Source: an uncultured Ilumatobacter sp. (GTDB taxonomy: Bacteria; Actinomycetota; Acidimicrobiia; Acidimicrobiales; Ilumatobacteraceae). From it: DNA of 11,743 bases. The stretch covers positions 1-11,743 of the forward strand of contig CALICC010000167.1 of NCBI GenBank assembly GCA_938049325.1. The letters run 5' to 3'. Of the stretch, positions 5,144 to 11,671 are shown piece by piece. The number at the start of each line of letters is the position of its first letter. Position 1 is the first letter of the stretch. Position numbers and translations under genes: made by a program. The notes below the pieces were generated by a model. That model saw only the letters and a list, made by a program, of their open reading frames with translations. It had not been told where the DNA came from and did no database searches.

Positions 5144-5824
5144 ATGTTCTCCTTGCGTCGTCGTGTCCGCTACTACGGCAACATGACGTTGTTCCGGCTG
5201 TGGCTGCGGCCGCGTCGCAGCGTTCCCACCACGCTGCTCGGAACCGGATACGGCGCGTGGAACGTGCCGATTCAGCTGCTCGACGTGCCCTCGGTCTGCT
5301 TCTGTGGCGGTGTGGGCGAAGACACGCAGCTCGACGAAGGGCTGATGGACCTCGGCCATGACGTCTACGGGTTCGATCCGACACCGAAGGCGATTCGCCA
5401 CGCGGCGACCGTGGTGGAGAAGTGGGAGCAGTACAAGTTCTCCCCGATGGGGATGTGGACCGAGGACACCGAGGTGCGCTTCTTCGTGCCCAAGGACGCG
5501 AGCCACAGCTCACATTCGATGATGAACTTGCAAGAGACCGAGGACTTCATCCTCGCACCGGTGCGACGGATGTCGACGCTGATGGAGGAGCAGGGCGTCA
5601 CCGCAGTCGACTTCTTGAAGCTCGACATCGAGGGCGCTGAGCATGACGTGCTTCGTGACCTCGCCGCGGGCGATCTTCGGCCGAAGGTGCTGTGCGTCGA
5701 GTTCGATCAGCCGGCGCCGCTGTCGAAGGTGAAAGCGACGTGTCGTGCACTCCAGTCCGCTGGCTATGTGGCGATCAAGCTGGCCCGGTGGGACGTCACG
5801 TTCGTGTCGTCCGACCTGATCTGA
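5144..5824 (+). CDS. FkbM-family SAM-dependent methyltransferase
   Basis: The 226-residue protein has FkbM (PF05050) features. A glycine-rich motif I reads F-C-G-G-V-G-E-D-T-Q-L-D-E-G-L (about 53-67). An acidic end of strand 2 reads V-Y-G-F-D-P-T-P-K-A-I (about 74-84). Further on are T-L-M-E-E-Q-G-V and the family's strongest motif F-L-K-L-D-I-E-G-A-E-H-D-V-L (about 157-170), with V-L-C-V-E-F-D-Q near 186-193. FkbM enzymes transfer a methyl group from S-adenosylmethionine to oxygen, commonly on sugars or polyketides; in this envelope-related setting a glycan hydroxyl is the likely acceptor (inference). The first 40 residues are Arg-rich and divergent. A later in-frame ATG at 5183 could be the true start, since neither start has a clear ribosome-binding site. 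It converges with the second LytR_C gene. Confidence 0.87.
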   Translation: MFSLRRRVRYYGNMTLFRLWLRPRRSVPTTLLGTGYGAWNVPIQLLDVPSVCFCGGVGEDTQLDEGLMDLGHDVYGFDPTPKAIRHAATVVEKWEQYKFSPMGMWTEDTEVRFFVPKDASHSSHSMMNLQETEDFILAPVRRMSTLMEEQGVTAVDFLKLDIEGAEHDVLRDLAAGDLRPKVLCVEFDQPAPLSKVKATCRALQSAGYVAIKLARWDVTFVSSDLI

Positions 5825-5838
5825 CCTTCTCGACGAGC

Positions 5839-5852
5839 CCGACGAGCGTCGG
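5839..5852. terminator. Hairpin between convergent FkbM and LytR_C genes
   Basis: CCGAC (5839-5843) pairs with GTCGG (5848-5852) around a GAGC loop. An outer dyad CTGACC (5821-5826)/GGTCAG (5851-5856) spans both stop codons but competes with the inner stem. The whole 28-bp gap between convergent genes is thus dyad-rich and is a candidate bidirectional terminator, although no T-run follows. Confidence 0.35.
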
Positions 5853-6545
5853 TCAGAGCTGTTGGACGTCGATGCCGAGATACACGACGAGTTGTTCGTC
5901 GAGGAGTTCGCCAAGCAGCGGGGGCACCGTGCTGAGTGGAAACACCAGCGAGACGTCGATGCCCATGTCGACAGCGAGCTGTTCAGCTTCGGCTTGGAGG
6001 CCGGGCGCCGCATAGACGACGCTCCGCTCGACCGTTTCGGCACCATCGAGCGTGCGGATGTCGGGGTAGCCGGTTGCTTCCAGACGATCGGCCGTTGATC
6101 GGGCGACTCCTGCGATCGACGCGCCGTTCGCAACGGCGACGGACAGCTGGATCCGCTCGACCGGTGGCCGAGTCGTCGGGGTGGCCTCGGTGGCCGGTTC
6201 GGTGACCGTCGTGGTGGTTTCCGGAACCGTTGTTTCGATGGGCTCGGTGGTGTCGGGCTCAGTGGTGTCGACGTCGGGCTCGGTGGACGCAGTGTCGGGT
6301 TCGGTGGTTTCGGTGTCGGGTTCGGTGGTGTCGACGTCAGGCTCCGTGGAGGCGGTGTTCGCCGTCGTTGCAGGCGGCGCGTCAGTGTCGACGGGAACGT
6401 CGGTGGAAACCGCGACGTCGGTGGCGACCGAGGTGGGAATCTCAGCCAGTTCCACTGATCGACCGCTTGGAATGCCGGCAACTGCGACACCAGCGCCGAT
6501 GCTGATCACCGTGACCGCGAGGAACACCCAGATCTTTGACGACAT
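5853..6545 (-). CDS. Membrane-anchored LytR_C-domain protein with repetitive TEPD linker
   Basis: The 230-residue protein has the same plan as the one at 3391: one N-terminal transmembrane helix (about 5-25), a long Thr/Glu/Pro/Asp linker (about 38-127) and a LytR_C domain (about 129-226). The domain shares with its paralogue E-R....V-A-N-G-x-S, G-Y-x-D-I-R, G-L-Q-A-E-A-E-Q-L-A-V-D-M-G-I-D-V-S and a final V-V-Y-L-G. Unlike the neutral Thr linker of the paralogue, this linker is acidic and contains a duplicated 21-residue unit. It is probably an outward-facing scaffold for LCP-type glycopolymer attachment, as proposed for VirR; no catalytic residues are present. The ATG lies 13 bases past the last base of the upstream surface-protein gene, so they are probably one operon, although a TAGCCT hexamer 9 nt upstream could give it its own leaderless promoter. 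Confidence 0.83.
   Translation of the reverse strand: MSSKIWVFLAVTVISIGAGVAVAGIPSGRSVELAEIPTSVATDVAVSTDVPVDTDAPPATTANTASTEPDVDTTEPDTETTEPDTASTEPDVDTTEPDTTEPIETTVPETTTTVTEPATEATPTTRPPVERIQLSVAVANGASIAGVARSTADRLEATGYPDIRTLDGAETVERSVVYAAPGLQAEAEQLAVDMGIDVSLVFPLSTVPPLLGELLDEQLVVYLGIDVQQL
6240..6356 (-). repeat. Duplicated 21-codon unit in the acidic linker
   Basis: Residues 67-87 and 88-102 of the LytR_C protein repeat T-E-P-D-V-D-T-T-E-P-D-T with a 21-residue period. In DNA, GTGGTGTCGACGTC recurs exactly at 6262-6275 and 6325-6338, 63 bp apart. Shorter T-T-E-P-D units fill the rest. The near-identity at DNA level suggests recent duplication, so linker length may vary between strains. Confidence 0.75.
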
Positions 6546-6554
6546 GCGTCGACG

Positions 6555-6560
6555 AGGCTA
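6555..6560 (-). promoter_or_regulatory. Putative -10 element (TAGCCT) overlapping the upstream stop codon
   Basis: On the minus strand the TAG stop of the surface-protein gene (6560-6558) forms the first three bases of TAGCCT, which ends 9 nt before the LytR_C ATG at 6545. It may be an internal promoter. Because the stop codon fixes T-A, this is weaker evidence than the other hexamers. Confidence 0.3.
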
Positions 6561-7097
6561 GCGGCGCGGCGAGAGCTGCAGGGGACGCCTCAGCGCGTAC
6601 ATCACGGCGAGCAACACGGCGAACATGGCGCCGAGGACGGGCCACCAGACCGTTCTGGAGGTGATCTCCCCACCTGTGCGTGCGCCCTGGAGGTCACTTG
6701 CGGCCGAGGCGTTCGGGATCTCCGCCGGGAGCACGGAGACGGTGAACGACCCGAATCGGGTGGTCGATGTGCCGCTCACTTCGCCGATGTACCGGCCAGG
6801 GGTCTCAGGTGCGTTGATCGTGGTGGTCGCCAGGCCTGCGACATTCTCGTCGACCTCGACCAAGCCGGTGTGCTCTTTTCGCACGCAGTCGGCAACGTCT
6901 CGCGCTCCTTCGAGGGTGAAGGTCACCAGTTCGCCTGGCTTGCAGACCGCTGTCACCGTGACTTCGAACGTGGGGGTGCCCGAGGTCGGCGCCGCGGTGA
7001 CCGTTCGTGGTGTCGGCGGGTAGGCCTGCGCCGCTGGCGCGCCCATACCGAGAACTGCCGCTGCCGACACAGCCATGGCGAGGAGTTTGAATCTCAC
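6558..7097 (-). CDS. Secreted, C-terminally anchored surface protein with beta-sandwich-like domain
   Basis: The 179-residue protein has a signal peptide (positive V-R-F-K start, hydrophobic core 5-22, likely cleavage after A-Q-A at 25). A Thr/Val-rich extracellular region (about 30-125) with alternating strands follows, with two cysteines (Cys52, Cys71) that could form a disulfide and an Ig-like ending G-R-Y-I-G-E-V-S-G-T. A transmembrane helix (about 149-169) and a basic tail R-R-P-L-Q-L-S-P-R-R end the protein. Before the helix stands G-A-R-T-G-G-E, which resembles a degenerate sortase motif (LPxTG/LAxTG type). Whether it is sortase-processed or simply a type I membrane protein is open. 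I do not recognise the exact family. The GTG at 7097 lies 37 bp after the DUF4012 stop and just behind AAAGG, too close for a normal Shine-Dalgarno. It is the middle gene of a three-gene set. Confidence 0.72.
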   Translation of the reverse strand: MRFKLLAMAVSAAAVLGMGAPAAQAYPPTPRTVTAAPTSGTPTFEVTVTAVCKPGELVTFTLEGARDVADCVRKEHTGLVEVDENVAGLATTTINAPETPGRYIGEVSGTSTTRFGSFTVSVLPAEIPNASAASDLQGARTGGEITSRTVWWPVLGAMFAVLLAVMYALRRPLQLSPRR

Positions 7098-7134
7098 CCT
7101 TTGGTATCGGCGTCAGCCGGGGTGAACTTGAGAG

Positions 7135-9372
7135 CTAACGCCGGAGAGGTTGCTCCCAGGTCGTTGGTTCGAATGTTTCTCCTCCGGGGTTGTCCAGTGT
7201 GAACACGATGCTCGTGCTGACACTCTGCCCCGGGCCGATGTCGACGGCGTGGCGATGTCCGAACCATCCGCCCTCCTCGAATCGTTCGACGCCGATCGGT
7301 TGGCCGTCGAGAGTTGCCGACTCGAAGGTGGCGGGTCCGTAGTAGGTGACGAGCAATCGGCTGGTGCCGGTGGGCAACCCGACCTCGTTGTCGATCACGT
7401 ACGTCGGCAGACCTGCCGATGGAGCGGTGTTCGTGAGCGTCACGTCAGCGACGAGGCGTCGCGTGCCGTCGGTCGAGCGGTCTTCGGTGATCGACACCTC
7501 TCGTTCCAGGAACGAGTCGATCTTGTTCGCCGATGCGTTGGTGACGGCCAGTGAGAACCCGCCGTCTTCGTCACTCAGTTCGGGCAGCGCACCCAGGAGA
7601 CCGATGTCGTTCAGGAAGTCCTGTTCGTCGGCGACGTTCGACCAGAACAGCAGTCGTCGTTCTTCGACGAGCGGCGCGAAACGTTCAGCGAGATCGATGG
7701 GGCTCGGCAGGGTCGACTCGAGCATTTTGACGATGGCAGTTCGTCCCAGCGTGTCGAGCGCGTCGACGCGTTGGTCCTTGTCGTCGGTGAGCACGTACTG
7801 ATCGAAGATCAAGAAGTCGGCGACATCGTCTGCCGCCACGGTGACGCCGAGGTCCGGCACGCGGATCGGACCGGTGAAACGCATGAGCTCGGCAACCACG
7901 TACGGGTCCATCACGATGACGCCGTCGATCTCGTTGCCTCCCGCTTCGCGGTACAGCGTCGCTGCGGTGTCGGCGACAAGTGGGAAGTGTGCCGGCATGG
8001 TGATGTTCAACCAGGCGAGCGGTCCCACCTGTTCGTTCGGGCCGGTGGAGAAGCCGAACACGCCATAGCCGTTCAGAAATTCGTCTGAGCAGGCGTCGCA
8101 GTCGGCGTTGGCAGCGGCGAGTCGCTCGTTGAGGTCGAGCGAGCGGCCGAACTCGTTGACGCTGACGACTCCGTTGTCGATGACCGCTTCGGCGTAGTTC
8201 CCGCTGAAGCCGCCGAGCCCGCGCGCTTCGGCCGGCGTCGTGAACAAGATCAGATAGTGGCGTGGTCGCTCGTTGCCGAGCATGCTCGGGGCAAGAGCGA
8301 CCGCGGTGAGGGCGCTGTCGATGCGTGGCACGTTCTCGTCGATCTCTACCGCCAGTTCGTCGATCTCGCGGCGCAGTGGGGCGACGAGCCAGGGCGATGA
8401 CGCGTCGTCGACGCTGGTTGCGAGGCGGTCGACTGCTCCGCGTACGACGAGCAGGTGTTGCTCCGCGGCGATGAGCTCGTCGAGGTCGACACCGCCATTG
8501 TCGAGGGTGATCGATGCCGGGTCGATCTCGCGCAGTGCGAGGGCTGCTTGATGGGCGGTGTTGGCTGCGGCGCCGGTGACGCCGCGGCTCGCGGAGAGGT
8601 TTTGTGCCATCCCTGGAATGACTCGTCCGCCGAGGGTGAGGGGTCCGCCAACCTGGTCGGCGCCTCGTTCGAACAGGTCGGCAGCTCGTTCGAAGGAGGC
8701 GGCAGCTGCGGAGTAGTCGCCGCGTTGGAGTTCGGTGACAGCGCGGCGGGCGGCGTCTCCGCCGGACGCGAGGTCGGTTCGTGCGGAGTTCGCCGCGAGG
8801 CCGACCCCGGCGACCGCCGCGACTGCCGCAACCGCAGTGAGAGCAATCGCTGTGGCCACGCGACGGCGCACATGGGTCGGGCGAGTGGCGATGCCGCCGA
8901 TGGCAACGGCGACCGCGGCAGCGATGCCGACGATCGTGGTGAAGCCGAGGAACACATCGATCGATGACCAGAGCACGGCGTTGGCGCTGACTCCTGCCGA
9001 TGTCGCACGGAGGCCCGAGGCGACGGCTCGTTGATTCGATGCAGGGCGGGCGGTAGCCACAGCGAGAGCGAAGGCCGCGACAGCGATCACGATCACCACG
9101 ATTCCCGGCGCAAGCGCGGCGGCGACGATGCCGAAACCGGCCACCAACCACCACGGAGCTGAGCTCGCCGCCCAGCACAGCAGTGCGACGGATGCGACGA
9201 CGAGCACGGCGTCGATGACGCTCGTACCGGTGGGTGCCGCGCCGGCGAAGCGTGCGATGACGCCAGCGAGCACTCCGATGGCGATCACAATGGCCTGTTC
9301 GGTCCGGCTCGGCCAGACCATGGTCGAGGAACCCTCGCTCACGAGCGATTTCAATCGGTCCTGCGTCGACAC
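7135..9372 (-). CDS. Polytopic membrane protein with DUF4012 domain
   Basis: The 745-residue protein begins with five or six hydrophobic segments (about 25-45, 53-71, 73-108 possibly two, 140-162, 171-194). A helical region with R-A-V-T-E-L-Q-R-G-D-Y-S-A-A-A-A-S-F-E-R-A-A-D (about 205-230) follows, resembling a TPR-like hairpin. The extracytoplasmic DUF4012 (PF13196) domain starts near 368: R-P-R-H-Y-L-I-L-F-T-T-P-A-E-A-R-G-L-G-G-F, then I-D-G-V-I-V-M-D-P-Y-V-V-A-E-L (about 480-494) and T-G-P-I-R-V-P. A C-x2-C pair sits near 424 and a beta-rich tail follows. DUF4012 proteins recur in actinobacterial and Chloroflexi polysaccharide loci but have no settled biochemical function. The GTG start at 9372 is supported by TACTGT ending 6 nt upstream. 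It is the first gene of the set leading to the surface protein and LytR_C, and is divergent from the BY-kinase. Confidence 0.87.
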   Translation of the reverse strand: MSTQDRLKSLVSEGSSTMVWPSRTEQAIVIAIGVLAGVIARFAGAAPTGTSVIDAVLVVASVALLCWAASSAPWWLVAGFGIVAAALAPGIVVIVIAVAAFALAVATARPASNQRAVASGLRATSAGVSANAVLWSSIDVFLGFTTIVGIAAAVAVAIGGIATRPTHVRRRVATAIALTAVAAVAAVAGVGLAANSARTDLASGGDAARRAVTELQRGDYSAAAASFERAADLFERGADQVGGPLTLGGRVIPGMAQNLSASRGVTGAAANTAHQAALALREIDPASITLDNGGVDLDELIAAEQHLLVVRGAVDRLATSVDDASSPWLVAPLRREIDELAVEIDENVPRIDSALTAVALAPSMLGNERPRHYLILFTTPAEARGLGGFSGNYAEAVIDNGVVSVNEFGRSLDLNERLAAANADCDACSDEFLNGYGVFGFSTGPNEQVGPLAWLNITMPAHFPLVADTAATLYREAGGNEIDGVIVMDPYVVAELMRFTGPIRVPDLGVTVAADDVADFLIFDQYVLTDDKDQRVDALDTLGRTAIVKMLESTLPSPIDLAERFAPLVEERRLLFWSNVADEQDFLNDIGLLGALPELSDEDGGFSLAVTNASANKIDSFLEREVSITEDRSTDGTRRLVADVTLTNTAPSAGLPTYVIDNEVGLPTGTSRLLVTYYGPATFESATLDGQPIGVERFEEGGWFGHRHAVDIGPGQSVSTSIVFTLDNPGGETFEPTTWEQPLRR

Positions 9373-9378
9373 GGCAGA

Positions 9379-9384
9379 ACAGTA
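9379..9384 (-). promoter_or_regulatory. Putative -10 element (TACTGT) for the DUF4012 operon
   Basis: TACTGT on the minus strand is followed by 6 nt and the GTG at 9372, consistent with a leaderless transcript. It faces away from the kinase promoter 55 bp further along, so both envelope operons could be controlled from one intergenic region. No -35 consensus is evident. Confidence 0.5.
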
Positions 9385-9438
9385 CCGGGACCACAGGAAT
9401 CAGGTGGGGTATCCGGGCGACTGATGGCCCGCGGGTCG

Positions 9439-9444
9439 TATCGT
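9439..9444 (+). promoter_or_regulatory. Putative -10 element (TATCGT) for the Wzc-like kinase gene
   Basis: TATCGT ends 7 nt before the ATG at 9452. The in-frame GTG at 9443 overlaps the hexamer, which argues for the ATG. GGAG (9445-9448) is only 3 nt from the ATG, too close for a normal ribosome-binding site. A CCCGCGGG palindrome (9428-9435) abuts the hexamer on its upstream side and could be an operator. Confidence 0.5.
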
Positions 9445-9451
9445 GGAGCCA

Positions 9452-11293
9452 ATGGCCCTGGCTGAACAGCACATGCAGTTGTCCTTCCGGGACTACGCAT
9501 CGATCATCTGGCGCCGGAAGTGGATCGTCCTCTATCCGATCCTGCTGACGGCCGTGGTCGCTGGCGTGCTGGCCTACCTGACTCCGGTGAAGTATCGGTC
9601 GGCTGCTGAAGTGCTCGTGCAGCTGCCGCCAACCGCCGACACGGTTGGTTCGACCGGAGCGGTGATGAGCCCCCGCCTGATCGAGAACGAGTTGCGAGCT
9701 GCGTCGGGTTCCGAGCTGCAGGCCGAAGTGCGCAAGATCATCGGCGACGAGCCGGTGCTCTCGGTCTCCGCTGACGAAGGCTCGGACGTGTTCCGCTTCC
9801 TGGCGGTCAGTGGTGGTCGGCGTCAAGCCGGAGCGGCGGCGAATGCCTACGCGCAGATGTACATCGAACGGCAACGCTCGACATTGATCGACGAATACGG
9901 CGCTCGCGCCGATGTGATCTCGGGCCAACTCGACCGCGCGGTCGAAGCCGGTGCCACGCTCGAGGTGATCGAGTACGAGCAGGAACTCGAGAATTTGACA
10001 CTGTCGATCGAGTTGGCCCGCACGTCGGGCTCGACGTTGATCGACGAGGCGCGCACGGCCGGTGCGCCATTCGAACCGCGACCGCGTCGGACCATCGCGC
10101 TTGCTGCGATGCTCGGTTTGCTGATCGGACTCGGCGTGGCCTTCCTGCTCGAGTATCTCGACACGTCGATTCGCGACGAGGAAGAACTGAGCGCGATCTC
10201 TGGCTTGCCGACCCTCGCAACGATTCCCGAGAGTGAGGGGGGTTCACGACTGATCTCGCGCGACGACCCACACTCGCGCTCCTCAGAGGCATACCGAAGC
10301 TTGCGGACCGCTGTGCAGTTCCTCACGATCGACCGCACGATCAAGGTCATCCAGGTGACGAGTCCTCATCCCGGCGAAGGCAAATCGACCACGGCGGCGA
10401 ACCTCGCATTCGTCGTGGCCAACGGTGGGCGCAAGACCGTCCTCGTCGACTGCGACTTGCGCAAGCCGCAGATCCACGGCATGTTCGGCACGTCGAACGA
10501 CCGAGGATTCTCGTCGGTCATGCTCGAACAGGTGTCGCTACAAGGTGCGTTGCAGGAGGTATACGACGAGCCGAATCTGAGCGTGCTCGGCTCCGGCCCG
10601 ACGCCGCCCAACCCATCAGAGCTGTTGTCGTCGACGCGTGCAGCGAAGATCTTCGAGGCACTCGCCGGAGCGTTTGATCTGGTCATCGTCGATTCGCCAC
10701 CGGTCCTTCCCGTTGCCGATGCAGCGGTGCTGGCCGGGCTGGCCGACGGTGTGATTCTCGTCGGCACTTCGGGAACGACCGAGCGTCGCACGCTGGCCAA
10801 GACGATCGATCGGCTCGAGCAGGTCGATGCCAAATTGCTCGGAACCGTCTTGAACCGCCACGACGTCGCGGACGACGTCGACTACACCTACATCTACGCG
10901 ACGCCAGAACCTTCGGGGCGTGAGAGCAGTTTGGCGCTCAGCGGCGTCGGCGCTTCCAGCGTGTCGAGCGGCGCATCCGCCAAAGACGCCGGCGTCGAGA
11001 CCGCGGCGGACTCCGGTTCGGTTGCCGACGTTGCGCTGGTCGACGATCGCGGCTCCGATCGCCTTACGGATCGTGTCGACGAGTCGTTGGCCGATGGTGC
11101 GTCCGACGACACGGGCGTCGATGTCGAGCTTTCGACCGACCCGGTGTTCGCTGACGAGACGCCCAGCGATCCACTCCTTGGCATCGATCTGTTCGATGAC
11201 GACATTCCCGACGTTCAGCTGCTCGACGACGATCTGTTCGATGCATCCCGAGACGGTGACGTCGATTCCGAATCGAGCCGGCCAGGCGAGTGA
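9452..11293 (+). CDS. Wzc-type polysaccharide co-polymerase and BY-kinase
   Basis: This membrane protein controls exopolysaccharide chain length/export and autophosphorylates on tyrosine. Numbered from the ATG (613 residues): an N-terminal Wzz motif with L-S-F-R-D-Y-A-S-I-I-W-R-R-K-W (10-24), TM1 about 24-44, a short external domain about 45-212, TM2 about 214-234, then the cytoplasmic kinase. Walker A is P-G-E-G-K-S-T (Lys311), Walker A' is V-L-V-D-C-D-L-R-K-P (Asp333/Asp335) and Walker B is L-V-I-V-D-S-P-P (Asp414). S-E-A-Y-R-S-L-R-T before Walker A is the usual oligomer-contact helix. The C-terminus is odd: only three clustered tyrosines (Tyr478, 480, 482), followed by about 130 acidic, Ser/Asp-rich residues with repeated D-L-F-D. 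An upstream in-frame GTG at 9443 would add three residues but overlaps the predicted -10 element. Divergent from DUF4012, overlapping the PqqD-like gene. Confidence 0.93.
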   Translation: MALAEQHMQLSFRDYASIIWRRKWIVLYPILLTAVVAGVLAYLTPVKYRSAAEVLVQLPPTADTVGSTGAVMSPRLIENELRAASGSELQAEVRKIIGDEPVLSVSADEGSDVFRFLAVSGGRRQAGAAANAYAQMYIERQRSTLIDEYGARADVISGQLDRAVEAGATLEVIEYEQELENLTLSIELARTSGSTLIDEARTAGAPFEPRPRRTIALAAMLGLLIGLGVAFLLEYLDTSIRDEEELSAISGLPTLATIPESEGGSRLISRDDPHSRSSEAYRSLRTAVQFLTIDRTIKVIQVTSPHPGEGKSTTAANLAFVVANGGRKTVLVDCDLRKPQIHGMFGTSNDRGFSSVMLEQVSLQGALQEVYDEPNLSVLGSGPTPPNPSELLSSTRAAKIFEALAGAFDLVIVDSPPVLPVADAAVLAGLADGVILVGTSGTTERRTLAKTIDRLEQVDAKLLGTVLNRHDVADDVDYTYIYATPEPSGRESSLALSGVGASSVSSGASAKDAGVETAADSGSVADVALVDDRGSDRLTDRVDESLADGASDDTGVDVELSTDPVFADETPSDPLLGIDLFDDDIPDVQLLDDDLFDASRDGDVDSESSRPGE

Positions 11294-11601
11294 GCCCGTT
11301 GTCCCGGGAGGGTCGCGTGCTGCCGCGACGACGCGACGACGTGCTGTTGGCTGACTTCGGGACGGAGCTGGTCGTGCTCGTACCGGACCAGCGCCAGACG
11401 CACCGCTTGGATGAGGGCCTGTCGCTGGTCCTCACCTCATGTGACGGCGTCACACCCGTCGACGCACTGGTCGCCGAAGTCTCAGCCGGTACGGGCGAGG
11501 ATCCCGACGTGACCCTTCGGTGGCTTGACGAGTGCCTCGAGCGCTTGGAAGCGCTGGGGGTTCTCGGCGCGAATGATGCGCCAGACGGCGCCGTCGAGTA
11601 G
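11290..11601 (+). CDS. PqqD-like (RRE-fold) protein
   Basis: The 103-residue cytoplasmic protein fits the PqqD family (PF05402). It has an N-terminal strand set R-R-R-D-D-V-L-L-A-D-F-G-T-E-L-V-V-L-V-P (about 13-32), then T-H-R-L-D-E-G-L-S-L-V-L-T-S-C-D-G (about 37-53), where PqqD homologues have the A-x-x-I/L-W-x-L-x-D-G motif. Two helices follow, the second (L-R-W-L-D-E-C-L-E-R-L-E-A-L-G-V-L) forming the winged-helix end. PqqD proteins bind leader peptides of ribosomally made, modified peptides; similar small proteins also occur in polysaccharide loci without a known peptide. The GTG start overlaps the kinase TGA (GTGA, 4 nt), so the two are translationally coupled and should be made together. 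No radical SAM or precursor gene is visible before the window ends. Confidence 0.72.
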   Translation: MSPLSREGRVLPRRRDDVLLADFGTELVVLVPDQRQTHRLDEGLSLVLTSCDGVTPVDALVAEVSAGTGEDPDVTLRWLDECLERLEALGVLGANDAPDGAVE

Positions 11602-11671
11602 CCGCATGCCGTCGCCGGGCGAAATCGGTCAAGGACCTGAGCAGATCTGCCGATGAATCGTGGAGACTGCT

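Noticed and set aside
6240..6356. Possible CRISPR or tandem regulatory repeats
   Set aside because: The periodicity is a multiple of three and encodes a TEPD linker inside an intact CDS.
7685..9928. Long minus-strand open frame of about 747 codons overlapping the DUF4012 gene and the kinase start
   Set aside because: It is an Arg/His-rich, low-complexity reading out of phase with DUF4012, crosses the divergent promoter region and shows no domain; it is a high-GC shadow frame.
11606..11656. 16-residue ORF between the PqqD-like and Tat genes as a RiPP precursor
   Set aside because: It has no Shine-Dalgarno or hexamer, no leader/core organisation and only one Cys; too short to support.
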